Positions 1 to 12,140 of a stretch of DNA of 64,000 nucleotides are shown here, piece after piece. The position numbers and the translations under genes are program-made. Source of the stretch: Elysia crispata (Eukaryota > Mollusca > Gastropoda > Plakobranchidae); the NCBI GenBank assembly GCA_033675545.1, contig JAWDGP010000077.1, positions 330,001 through 394,000 on the forward strand, read 5' to 3'. The notes beneath the pieces were generated by a model. The model was not told where the DNA came from and searched no databases. It worked only from the letters and a program-made list of their open reading frames with translations. Every line of letters begins with the position of its first letter. Positions within the stretch are counted from its first letter, which is position 1.

Positions 1-363
1 TTGTTCGTATTAATAGACGTGTTATATTTTCTATTATCATAATTAATACCGAACGCTTTAGCTTAGGGTGGTCGGTATGTTTCTACTTATTACTTGTTCT
101 AGACAACATAGCTAGCTCCTCTTCCTTTCCGCGCAATAATCCAAATTTGAACAGAGATATTCCCGAATATTGAACGTTACGCGCTTTACAAAAACCCACT
201 TCTTCGTGTAATAGTTGCTGTGGATGAGAATTTGTAAAGCCTTGTTCTTATGCTTCTCGTATATTTTAAAAGCATCACCATATATTACCAAATTTATGTG
301 ACGCAAAATTCTGAATTTTGTCCAAAGTGCGGCGTATTGGATGTTCGGTTAATTCATGGTCTA

Positions 364-414
364 CTTATAATACTAAATAATTTATCCTTTCTTATAATAC
401 TAAATAATTTATCC
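364..414. repeat. 27-bp tandem duplication
   Basis: The 24-base unit that begins cttataatactaaa starts at 364 and again at 391, with an almost identical sequence. It is an isolated two-copy tandem repeat in AT-rich sequence. Confidence 0.85.
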
Positions 415-737
415 TCGATTGATCTCTGCATTTACAGTAGATCTTAGAACTTACGCCGTATATAAATACGTGCATCAAGTTACTCCTGGGGATCATGTTA
501 AATTATTGTAGGTCATGTGGACAGGGGCATGATGTGCATAAGAAGAATAAGTCGCTTCTTAGATTCATAGTCTTCTCCGAAATACTGAAGATCAGCTCAA
601 TTGACTTTCTCTGCAATATTTATCTTTCTTGTGGATTAGATATTTTTTGAAGAGTAAACATTTTAATGAACTCAGTTTGAGTTTTAATTAATTCAGTGTT
701 AATAAGTTACGCAGTTAAATTTTAAGTTTTCTCTCGT

Positions 738-740
<3 letters not shown>

Positions 741-829
<89 letters not shown>
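741..829. repeat. (TA)n microsatellite
   Basis: About 44 uninterrupted TA dinucleotides. No associated element ends were recognised. Confidence 0.97.
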
Positions 830-830
<1 letters not shown>

Positions 831-2008
831 GTATCCAGGGTATGTTCAATCGGTCAAAAAAAAAATAATAAAAAGTTTCAAGTGAAGGAATGAATCATAA
901 TACTTTCAATTTGAAATAGAAAATAAAAAAGCTCTCATAACTTTTTTTTAATATTGGCATTGAAGTCTTTGAAGCTTTGAAGATTAACTCCAAGGGCTCG
1001 GGACATGCACGGTAACTGATGCTCTAATATACCTTATTTTTCTCGGGAGCCAGTGTGCTTGATAAGAGATGAGTCTAACAAAAGTACTCATACCTTCTAA
1101 ACCTTTCCTTCAAAAACTTTAAAGCCATGATTGTTGTATGGCAACGTGTGGATTTGTAATCTTTTTCTTATCTACTTAGATATTAAGCTGACCAATCTGT
1201 CTCTCATTATCTGGAATACGAACTGTAATGCTGTAAGTTTTTTTTTTAATTTTTTTTTTTGTCATAGGTTTGTTTGGTTTTTCTTTTGTAATTTTCGTGG
1301 AAGCAAATATTACAATTTTCTTAAGAATAAAAGTAGGGCTTTCAAAAGACACACGAGACGAAATTCCAAGTTTTCGACCCAAAGCTTTGTACCCGAAAAA
1401 CATTAGCTTCTCGATCTCTTTCGTGATTATTCTAAATTTGAATGATTTAGTGCCAAAATGAGATCTACTAAAAATACATGTACATTAAACTTGATTGAAC
1501 ATTATGTCGAACAATCGTGTCGACGCCGATTTTTATGTGATCATGCGACTAGGAAAAAAAGGCAATATTGTTCAAGAGAAGAATTTTGTGCTAACATTTC
1601 CAGAGCGGCATTTCCTTTAGTTAAAAAAAAAGTTACAATTTTCCAAAGCCCTTGTCACAATGTCAGGGTTCTCTTGGCTATATTTACTTTCATTGGACAT
1701 TTTTTTCATTGGTTGAAACACAGCTTGGCGTTGTTAAACTTTGTATTAAATGGAGACCCTGAACACACAAATGTTTGGATTAGAGAAATGAACAGGAAAA
1801 GAGAAGCTTTTCAAATACTCTCAAAGATCTACTTTTTTTTCCCCATGGCACGGGCATAGCCTTAGTCCTGAATGGGTACCAAAGCTCACTTTCAGAGCGT
1901 TTGAATATTTCAAATTTTTTCTCCTATTAAAGACCTCTGTTGCCAGATTTTAAAATGTAATGAAAAAAAAATAAAGACACGCGCTGTACGCGTAGGTATA
2001 ATAACTAA

Positions 2009-2194
2009 CTCACGGTACAAGCAGCAACAACGAGACTTAGAACGGCCAGTTCTTTCGCGTCTATAGCAGAAGCCGAACTTGCCTCATACCACTTGTCTGG
2101 CACCTGTATTCTAAGAATGGCCAATCAACTCATACTGAAAGTAGATAAGGAGGCTTTAATAAGTGAAAACATCAAGCCCTACAAGAACTCTATG
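2009..2194 (+). CDS. Candidate upstream exon of the PHD-SAM gene
   Basis: The frame is open from 2009 to 2194, with an ATG at 2117. It ends at a possible donor (ATG followed by gtgaaa). Its phase fits the acceptor at 2424, which would join the peptide ending KPYKNSM to LKRMLTS of the next exon. No domain is recognisable, and an open run of this length can arise by chance, so this is only a candidate first exon or 5' extension. Confidence 0.22.
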
Positions 2195-2424
2195 GTGAAA
2201 GATAGTTGTTCGTGATTAAGACTGCATTCTTTCTAGGAAACAAAGCCGTAAGTGCTAACTTTTTCCTGCTCTCTTTTCTACAGCCGTGACTTTGAAACAG
2301 CTCGATGTCTCCCTCCTTACTACTCTGCACGGGTATTCACTTCAGTCCTCGACCTTTTATGATTATCCTTTCTCCTATCTTCACACATCTTAATATGGCG
2401 TGCTTTGCTTTTCCATGAAACCAG

Positions 2425-5400
2425 CTGAAGCGGATGCTGACCTCTACCACATTGCCCCCTTCTAACAACAAGAATGGTGCTTTACATGAGGACTCCGCCA
2501 CTGCCTCAGCTGCCAAGGAAAGTGAGAGGGAGGGCGGAACTGAGACCAGCCAAGGCGAGAAAGTTGCCAGGAGGGGTGCTGCTCCAGGCGAGGTTCTGTG
2601 TGACTTCTGCAAGCTTTCATCTCTGGGCAACACCAAAGGCGAGCCGGAGGCCCTGTTGCAATGCAAGGACTGCAACGCCAAGGGTAAGTCACTCCTGTAG
2701 CAGTGTCTTGACAAGTTAAATCAGCTATCCTTAGATATTGCTCTATGGATGATGTACCCCATTACACGGCCTCTTAGCTTGTCAAAGCGCCTTCGGTGTT
2801 GCTTTCGAGCTGAACTACTTGTTCAAGTACATGTATTGTCTTAGTTTTCAAAGTGCTCAATCACATCCCCCCCCCCTCCCACAAAGGCATGCAAGATAGT
2901 CTGAGATCACCAGAGGTGGATGAGTAACATAATGTAGAATCAGTCAATTCAGAAAGGGAATTATTTCAGGTGCCACAACACACTCATTTGCTGAAAGTGC
3001 TAGCATCAAAATTGCCTTGCAATTACTGAAACATTATAATTGATCTAAGCAGCGCCACGTTGATGCACAGTCATGTGAGTGATCCGCAGTGATTTCCAAA
3101 GGCTATTGTTAGTATTTGCAGGATTTCGTGATTTCTAGTGTGGAACCATCATTTTGAACAAGGACATAGCTGTAACATGAATTGTCTCTAGAAACAATTT
3201 TGCTATCTTTAGCCTACTGCTTCTCTTTTTTTTTAAATCATTGAATTACTTGTTGTGTTCATTCCATTGTCTACCTTTAAAAAAGTTACCAGAATAATTG
3301 TACCCGTGTTTTCAAGATAATCCCTACTATACTATTTTGCTTAATTTTAAGTTCTGACTTTAGGTGATACATATAGTCCTATAGTTCTTCTCATTGGCTC
3401 CTTCTTTCCTCTTCTTCCTTTGCTTCTCCAGCGCACCCTTCATGTATGAAGTATTCACGTTTGCTGGCCAGCCGGGCATGCCGTGCACCGTGGCAATGTA
3501 TGGATTGTAAAACTTGCTTTGTGTGCCAGGATTCGGGCAACCCAGTAAGTCAAACCTAAAAAATGACAAGAGCATGCAGGATGTCTCAGAGCATTTGTTT
3601 TTGACAAGCTTCTCCTCATTAATGCCAGTCGTTTTGACACTCTACCTCAAGACAAACATTAACAGCGTTATGGGATCCACTTTAAATTTTCATTTAAAAA
3701 ATCATGTCAGTCTGTTTTAACTTTTATGATGCATAAAAGTTAAAAATTCAGATCAAACACTAAAAACTTTATCAACAATAAATTTGTTGAAACTGGATTG
3801 ACAGACTGATCAGCATAAAGAAAGGAATAATGATGAAAATGAACAAGTAAAGGCTGGAGGAAGATGAAAGGGGTGAATTGCACAGACCAGTGAAAAATTA
3901 CAAACAGTATTACAATGAATGGAAAAAATTCGGAAATAGCTCAGTCTAGTAGATGTGAATCAAGAGGGTCTGTAAATGATGGCAAAATAGTAATAAGTGA
4001 GGAATGGAAGGAGCTCCACCTAATTATGATATTGATATATGTGTTGATAAATAGTCTACTTGCAAGGTGAAAGCGGCCATGATTGAGCTGAGATAATGAT
4101 GTCCTCAACCTAAAAGAAACAATATGACAGAAGAAAAGGAGCTAAGGTCATTTACTCCTTAAAAGCTTTAGGTACATTGCAATATTAGAAATTATATTTA
4201 TTGAGGTTTGAGATATCTTTTCACAATCTCTTACCTGGATAATCTGTGATACCCAGATATATGATTTAAAAGAAAAATGTGTGTGTGTGTGTGGGGGGGG
4301 GAATGAAACAGAGAAAATAAACAGGGTTTCCAAAAGTCCAGTGGTTTTGATCAGAGGATCAGATATTTTGAAGTCTAATTATCTTGCAAACTTGGATTGG
4401 GATTTTTCAACATAATTTTAAAATGTTTCACTTTTACTTAGCTCTCTTTTTAATTAGAATATGTGTCAATTCATGTCTGCTGGTTAATTTTTTTTTGGAT
4501 TTTAATATTTTTGTTTCTTTCATCATTTCGACAGGACCAAATGTTGTTCTGTGATGGCTGTGATAGAGGTTTTCATATGAGTTGCCACCGTCCAACTGTC
4601 AGCAAAAAACCATCAGGCAAGTACTGTAATTTTTATGAGTATCTTTATAAAATATTTTGCTTGACATTGATTATCATTGATAATTATTTCTTAAGAACAT
4701 CTGACTGCGAAAAGAATAAAATCTGTATATTAAAAAATAATTGAATGACATATTTATTTTTAAGTGATTGAATGATTACAAATGTTTTTCCAGAGCGAGT
4801 TGTTTTAAAAAGAACATTTCTTCCATCTTTTATTTGGTCTACAGCAATTTAATGCTTTTATTATTTATTCTTCCTCACTGAGAAATTGTATAAAAATTTA
4901 AGAATTAAAATCTTTCATTTCCTACAGGCATCTGGGAGTGCTGTGACTGTCGTTTGGAAAACATAGCCTTACAGCGGAGTGAATTCACAGCTAGAGCAGC
5001 TGCCCGGCCTACCTTCTCACATGGTGACCATTTGCTCTCATTCCTTTGTTTTGGAAATTCAAAAAAGTTTTAATGGGAATATTTTTCCTTAATTTGAGAA
5101 GTGTATGAGCAGCATTCCTCTGTTAACATTTTTTTTTTCAAAATATCTAGTCCATGGAATGGCATGTTATTATCTTATCTTAAGATAAAATTATTATATG
5201 ATGCCATCAAGGAAAAATTAAAAATGACATACTCGCAAACAGTAACTTCACAATTTAAGGTTACATAGATCACAGTGAATGATATTGATAAAATCATTTC
5301 TATAAATATATTTGTATAAATAAGTGTGTAAAAGGAATCTTGTAGTGAGGCTCATCATATGAATTTTTGTAAAAATATATTGCATAAGGGTTTAATACAG

Positions 5401-7555
5401 TAGAAGTACTGAAAAAACAAGGAGCGAAATAGTAAAATGTCAAATGGTACAAAGCGGCTGATTGTAGCTAATTATAGGTGTAAAAGTTTTTTGAGAATCA
5501 AGCACAATGAAAAGCGAATTCAATTTGAAGTCCATTGTATTAGATGACTGAAAAAAGTGTCTATTAATAGCGAACAGATCCATAATTATATGCACAGAGA
5601 GTCTCAGGTATTTCAGGACTTCAGTTTTTAATAACTTAGTTTCCAAGATAGTCCAGTACTTGTGACAATAACAGTTTCAAGTAAATCTCATGAAATATTG
5701 TGAATCAATACTGGATATAGAACAAAGCAGAAATTCAAGCTCATGTTGCTAACACATTGCCAAAAACATTACAATAAGAAGAATAATTCCAAAATACTTG
5801 ATCATATGAAATAAGGTCTAGCAGCACCTTTGCAAATTCCCAGACCTGCCAAGCTGTCTTGCTGGTCTAGACAACCCTGCCTGTTTAATTGGTTGGTTGT
5901 CTCATTTCATAAGTTCATTAATGTGATAGTCACCCTATCAAATAAGGGTGGAAACCAAAGTAACCTTTGGTTGGCTCAATTTAAAGCGAGGAGGATAATG
6001 AGAAAGAGGTTATACCCCAATCACCTCATAAGATCTAATTATATTATATGACATCACATTAGATAAAGCTGGATATCTAGAAATTCTCAACAGATATTGT
6101 CTTGTATTAAAACATGATCATCTCAGCGAGATGCTCTGTTGCATCTTGTTAGATTACAAGATTCTTCGGAAATTATGAGACATAATTATGAATAGAGAAC
6201 CATCCAATTTTAAAAAAGAAATACTTCTTAAAACCAGTAAGATTACACTGAGCCTAAATCCAGTAGGATGCAAAACCAAAGCCATTGAGGTAGTAGTTCT
6301 TGTTTTTTGGTTTCACATGTTGAATGAATTAATCCCTATTTTATTTTCCGTGTGTTAAGCAGACTCAGCTCCCCCAACTCCAGCGGAGTCACCAGTTCCT
6401 ACAAGCCACATGTAAGTTATCTACTCTGCAATTGCCTACTCAAAAATACAGTACTGCTCAAAATGGAGATGGAATGTATTGAAGAGGCATGTCAAAAGGT
6501 ATAGATTGAAGAGGACTGGAGAAAATGTCTTGTTGAAAGAAATACATACATTGATAAATAAATTGTATTGTCATAGATCATCAGGGATTAATGTTTTGAT
6601 TTAGTTGATGTTGTTTGAAAAATGAGGCATACAATTAAATACTATTCATACATAGTTTATGAAATGTCAGATTCAGTATGTTGACGAGTGTGTGTGGGTT
6701 GAGCTGTCCATAAATTTAAATAAGATTTTGTATCCTTTTCTCTTGTGCTCTAAGTGATTGTGTTGTGCTTTGATATCCACAGGACTGCAGATCTGCCAAC
6801 AAGCCCCACATACCTGGGTGAGGGCAGGTATCCTGATGCATCAGGCTGGTCTGTTGAGGAAGTAGCACAGTTCCTTACTTCTGCTGGTTTTACCCAGCAG
6901 GCACAGCTGTTTAAGGAGCAGGTCTGAGCCCCAGTAAACCTAGATAGCTTGCTCTGTGTACACTATAGTCTTCATCTTACCACAGTGTCATAATAAACAC
7001 TTTTTATCACATGGTTTGGTTTGTAATGTATGCATCTATTACATGTGAGGCTATCTTCATGATCTAAAGTTATTAGCGAACAATGAACTCATGAGAGTGA
7101 CCAAAAATGTTTTCTACTCTGTTTACTAATATAATTTCTCTTGCATATCCATTGAATTTCAAGTCTACATAGATCTCAAAAGCTTATTACTGTTGATTCA
7201 AACAGGTTACACCCAGATATATTTAATAGTGCTCTTAAATTTGATTCTATTGTTTTCTATGCTCTTTTTTCGTGCAAGGGAATTTTTGTACTTCTTCCCT
7301 AGTTTTATGCATTGTTTTAATTGTTTTGTTCTATATAATCTTTCTTTTAGTAAAGTGAATGTTCACAACCAATGTTATAAACATTTAAAAATGAACTATT
7401 TTAAATTCAATTTGTTCAAGGAAATTGATGGTGTCTCCCTGCTACTACTGAAGCGAAGTGATGTTCTCAAAGGCCTCGACATGAAGCTGGGACCGGCCCT
7501 CAAAGTAAATCGTCTTGTGCAAGGCTTGCAAACAGCCAGGCAGGGCATCTTGTGA
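2425..7555 (+). CDS. Tandem PHD finger plus SAM domain protein (chromatin reader)
   Basis: Seven exons join in frame: 2425-2683, 3432-3544, 4535-4616, 4928-5023, 6363-6411, 6783-6921, 7421-7555. Counting from the ATG at 2434 gives 287 residues ending in a TGA. Two adjacent PHD fingers each have a full Cys4-His-Cys3 set: C56, C59, C77, C80, H85, C88, C106, C109, then C112, C115, C127, C130, H135, C138, C153, C156. The second includes the signature [14 protein letters not shown]. The fingers resemble the double PHD module of the KAT6, DPF and PHF10 families, which reads acylated histone H3 tails. A Ser/Thr/Pro linker follows, then a SAM domain at about 218-283 ([11 protein letters not shown] ... 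[16 protein letters not shown]), closest by eye to SAMD1/atherin and L3MBTL SAM domains. There is no acetyltransferase domain. The exon probably begins at the acceptor at 2424, since a TGA lies in frame at 2416, so the real N-terminus may be upstream. The third intron uses a GC donor. Role by inference: nuclear histone reader in a polymerising or repressive complex. Confidence 0.82.
4617..4927 (+). other. GC-AG intron in the PHD-SAM gene
   Basis: The exon ending CCATCAG is followed by gcaagt rather than gtaagt, and the intron ends at cctacag. Joining here restores the second PHD finger (KKPSG then IWECCDC) without a frame break, and no GT nearby does so. The bases around the donor match the strong consensus known for rare GC-AG introns. 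Confidence 0.8.
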
Positions 7556-9673
7556 TTATCCAAATTCTCCATCATCTTCAAGATGCCGACGAAATCTTTT
7601 GTATTAGCTGCAGACGTACATTGACTACTCAAAATCTGTGGGAGCAAGTTTTTTAACAAGAATATTATGACCAATTATTTTACAACCAATTTGATGGTAT
7701 GCCCCTAATTTTCATAAGTCAAATATATCTCAACACAGTAGGTTTAGTAATAAGCTATCTGCTTATCAATGCACAGGTTAAAAGTTTCATTGCAAATCTT
7801 TTTATCTTGCAATCCAAAGTATCCTTTATGTCTGTCAATTTATTTTATTCTTTATATTTTGTATCATAGGATATTTTCTTCTTTTAAAAAAAAAACCAGA
7901 AACATTTTTATAAAATATTTAAAAGTAGCACACCTTAATTTACAAAATATTTCAAATTTGATTGCTATAAAAGAACATCTTTTTATATGGATAGAAAGAG
8001 TAAATGTATTTAAAGACTAACACTGGGTGCAGGTCTTCTTCCATTACCTAGTACATTCTCCCTTTGTAAAAGTACTATAAACTGTAGTTACAATATAAGT
8101 ACAAATCTTGGTTTGAAAAACCAAATAACTTATTAACTAGTATGCAAATCTTATTAATGCCAGATTGAATCCAAGTGACTAGTTTTAATTAGTAATGTGT
8201 TTCCATATGATTTTTGATTAGCTAGATGTGAATGGTTTTTTTCTGAGTATATGGGGTTAATAGAATTTGATAAATTTTCTCATGTGGCATAGAAATTATA
8301 AGTTTATGTGTGATTTTTTTTTATTGAATTGCCACAACAGTTTCTACTTTGGATTCTTTCATAAAAAAGGCAAGTCATTCTTTGAATTTGATTCAAACAT
8401 ATAAATATGCACTTCTCTCGTTTTAGATCTATAAGATTTAATGCTTTCTTTATGAGTTTAGAAATCACATTTGCATGTACCGGGTAGATGCATAAGGCAC
8501 CGTTCATAATATATCCTCCACTGATTGAAAATCTAACATTTGTGATATATCTTGATTTTTCTTATGCACTTAAAAAAAAACAACGTGATATTTTTTTCCC
8601 AACTCCCATGTTTTCTTTATATGCACCTTGTTATGTGCAAACTTCAAATGATACTTTGATTGCTAGTGGTGTTTTTTGTACTTTATGGAGGGTATTCATA
8701 AATTATTTATGGCACAAAACAAAACAAAAATGCTTGCAGCATCATAAGATGGCCAATCACTTTCTTTGCAGAAATACCATAAAACAAATTTTTATTTAAA
8801 ACATGATTGGGTGCCTCCTTAGTACATTTAATATATAACAGTCCCCAAAACAACGAAATAAGCTGAACAAGAAATATCGTTATAACATTACAAATGTATA
8901 ATCAAATCAAGTACCTTAAAACTTTGCACATGATGCTGAGAAATATTCAAAGCAAATGCAACTTTATTTATGGCATTAGTTAAATCCTTTAAAAAAATCT
9001 TTTTTCTTAGTTATGCAATCAAACAAAATATGCAAATTAATTAACGAAAGAAAAGGAAAAAGTAACCAACTAAATACTTTCTAGCAGGTGTTTTGTCCAT
9101 GGTTCATAGTCATTCATCATTAAGTGTTTAGGATTTAGACTTAATTAAAAAAAAAAATTTGCTTTACTTTTATAAATGACTTCTGGCACTGCAGAACATC
9201 ATCAGTAATATTGCCTTAAAAAAGATACTCTTAATTTGGAGAAAATGATGATTTCTTCAGCTTGGAAAGTGAAACTACCTGTCTGCTTAAATAATACAAT
9301 TATTTTTTCTATTTCTTTTTCTGCGTTTATGTCTGAGTCACTAACTGTCTTTAATATGTTTGTCAGTCTGTGTTTCAGCTTTTTTCTCTCTCAGTCTCTC
9401 ACTTTCTCTATTTATTTATCTACCTACCTATTCATCTTCTTTTATTTAATAAGAATACCAGTGTCCTTATTTAGACAGTACTCTACTCAAACCAGTTAAA
9501 GGGGAAGGAACAGGCACACCTAAATCACTTTGAAAACATTCCTAATCCTATAGAAAAGAACTGTAAAGATATCTTCTTCTTGTTTTGTCTAAACTTAGAT
9601 TTTAACTTGCCAATACATAGTTTTCAGTGAAATATCAATGCTGATGCTATTTCTATAACAATTACTACTACAT

Positions 9674-9696
9674 TATCATCATCATCATCATCATCA

Positions 9697-9760
<64 letters not shown>

Positions 9761-9772
9761 CATTATTATTAT
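9674..9772. repeat. (TCA)n/(TTA)n microsatellite
   Basis: About eight ATC/TCA units run into about 25 TTA units with a single C interruption near the end. No LINE 3' end was recognised next to it, so it is not clearly a retrotransposon tail. Confidence 0.95.
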
Positions 9773-10589
9773 TTATCACTATTGAAGATATTATTTTTGC
9801 TATTGTTAATTATCTATTGTCATCAAAGTTATATTTCTTTTTTTTACTTTTGTTTTGATAATCACATAATTTGTAAAAATCTTTGCCATATTTTGTAAAT
9901 GCCTTAATTGAGTAATACTTATAATAAAGTTGTTATTAGTGTTCTAAAAAAAGTTTTAACGTGGTTGTCTTTCATTGTCTTGTCATTAATTTTGGTTAAG
10001 CTAAAATCTGTACTACCTGTATGAAGGTTGAAGAATGCTATTAATGAATTCTCACACAGCCAAGTACAGATGCTTTGAAAAGAACAATATTAATTTACCT
10101 TTTTTTATCACCTTTTCTTTCTATACAACGATTTTAAGCTATAGTGTTGCTGCTTAAAATTAAACTGTAAATGCCAGATGAATATGATCGGCTGTAAACC
10201 TGTATGCATAATTTTATAAAGAGTTAAAAAAAAATTTTTAAATACACTTTATATTCATAATTGTTGAAGGTACAGTGGGGCAAAAATAGATTGTAATGTG
10301 GGGGTTTTTTGTGTGTTGGTTTGTTTTTTCATTATAAATTTTTCCTTGCATTCATTTTTATTTTATTTCTGCATTCCTTTTTTTTTTATATTCATCCTCC
10401 TTTTTTGCTCCCTCCTAGCCATTTTTAGCGCTTTCTCTTTTCCTGTTCCTCTAAAACTCTGGCTTTTTTCCTCTTGTCATCTTTCTACTCTATCTATGCC
10501 TGTCGTTTTCTTCATTTGTCTTATGTGTTTCGCTATCTCAGTCTTTCTGTCTATTTCCCTCTTTCACACTCTTCCTCCTCATTCTCATT

Positions 10590-10692
10590 CTGCTTTTTTT
10601 TTTTTAACTTCCTTCTCCCTTCACTCTTTCTTTTTTTTCTCCTCCTCCTTTACTTCTCTTCCTATTTCTCTCCCTCCTTTACTTCTCTTCCA
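10590..10692 (+). repeat. Polypyrimidine tract with internal 29-bp direct repeat
   Basis: This is almost pure C/T over about 100 bases, within a wider pyrimidine-rich stretch from about 10340. A 19-base unit ending ttacttctcttcc occurs at 10644-10662 and again at 10673-10691. The hydrophobic 149-residue reading across it is a composition artefact. Confidence 0.85.
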
Positions 10693-11528
10693 AACAGATG
10701 GTTCAATGGTCATCAGAAAAAAGGGCAGCTTTAAGATCTATAATTAGATCGTCCAATAACAAAACAAACAAAAAAACTCCGAGAATTCTGAAAGCCAAAC
10801 TAATGTGCATGAAACTTCAAGAAGTGACAAGCTGAAGCTTAATTGACATATGAAACCATAATTCTAAATTGTTTTACGTCCACTAAACTTCTCTTAGAAA
10901 TTTTTAGGGATTTTTGATGGCATCAATTTGCTTGCTATTTAATGGGAAAGGCGTGAACATAAAATTGTGGATTGTTTTTTTTTTATATTATTTTATGTGT
11001 CTTTTTCCACTTCAATAAAACATTTTCCCACTGTCCTAAATACATGTAGTAGAATAACAGAAAACGGGCGATTTTGTATCCATACTTGTTACCTTGACAA
11101 AAAAAAAACCAAAAAAGAAAACCAAGATATTAAATGTCGTAAAGAACTTTGATGAAATTTTCAAATGCCCAGTAATTATCTTACTTGTTATTTGAGTTTT
11201 ATGCCATCTTAAAAAAAAAATCACCTACTCATTCAAGTCATAGCAAAGATAAACCCAGGAGAATAACGAAAGGATGACTAGCTATCTCTTCTGTAAAAAT
11301 CTGCAATAAATATTTTAACAGTTAATAATAATAGTTAATTCTTTTGAAAGTAAACAATAGCCCTCAAGTTAATACATTACATACACTCACACACATTATC
11401 TCATTTCTTTTACAGTTAGTTTCTACATTATTAGCGCAAAACAATGGCCATGTGATGTTAACCAACAAATCATGCTGCATTCTGTTTCTTCATAATTAAA
11501 TAATTGGTGAATCATAAAATTTCTTAGG

Positions 11529-11530
<2 letters not shown>

Positions 11531-11594
<64 letters not shown>

Positions 11595-11623
11595 AGGGGG
11601 GGAGGGGGGAGGGGGGGGGGGGG
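11531..11623. repeat. (GA)30 repeat followed by G-runs
   Basis: Thirty GA units (11531-11590) are followed by runs of 4 to 13 G separated by single A residues (11591-11623). The block lies about 520 bases upstream of the MYBBP1A start codon. The G-runs could fold as a quadruplex on the + strand. Whether it regulates the gene is unknown. Confidence 0.95.
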
Positions 11624-12140
11624 TAATCAGTTTTATTTTGTTCGCAAAAAATTATATGGCTTTGATTTGCCTATAAACGACAATAATTTGGCAACAGAAA
11701 ATATAAAAGCTTTCAAGTTCCAGATGAGGAATCTTTTTTTTTTTCGAATATCTTATCAGACCATTTTGAGTATCAAATAGCATGTGATGCAGAAATGATT
11801 ATAAATATAAAAGGCCTTGCAATGAATATCGTAGCATAGTCAATGTTGATTCCTCTTCGCAACAAAGAGAGATCATTCATGCTCTCCTGTTCAGTAGCTT
11901 ACTTCCGCTTTTACTTTCATTCTTTCTGATGTCAACAACAAACGCACGTTGTATTTTTCTAGAGGTTTGGAAAATGAAAAGATCTAGGAAATTAAATTTA
12001 CATTGAACACAGAGACCAATGAATATTTCATTAGATCTCATTGTAACTAAAAATATTGAGCCAGCGGTTCAGACCTAGAATTCTAGATCAAGATCGCTTG
12101 GTGCCACTGGAACAAGTAGATCAATCAGTGATCACCAAAC

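Larger units (their letters stand above)
1..2424. other. Upstream region, no confident gene
   Basis: No exon can be assigned with confidence here. The stretch contains a 27-bp tandem duplication near 364-414, a long TA microsatellite at 741-829, and an unexplained open frame at 1458-1859 whose 133-residue product matches nothing I recognise. An open stretch at 2009-2194 could be an upstream exon of the PHD-SAM gene and is listed separately. Confidence 0.5.
7556..12140. other. Intergenic region between PHD-SAM gene and MYBBP1A
   Basis: The 3' untranslated region of the PHD-SAM gene must start here. A possible AATAAA lies at 9923-9928, but the distance makes that uncertain. The rest is AT-rich with a TTA microsatellite, a polypyrimidine block and a GA/G-run block. 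The open frames at 8488-8799 and 10298-10747 are low-complexity and I do not regard them as genes. Confidence 0.6.

Noticed and set aside
10298..10747. 149-codon hydrophobic frame resembling a membrane protein
   Set aside because: The sequence is a polypyrimidine tract, so Phe, Leu and Ser dominate in every frame. No Met-to-stop coding pattern or splice context supports a gene.
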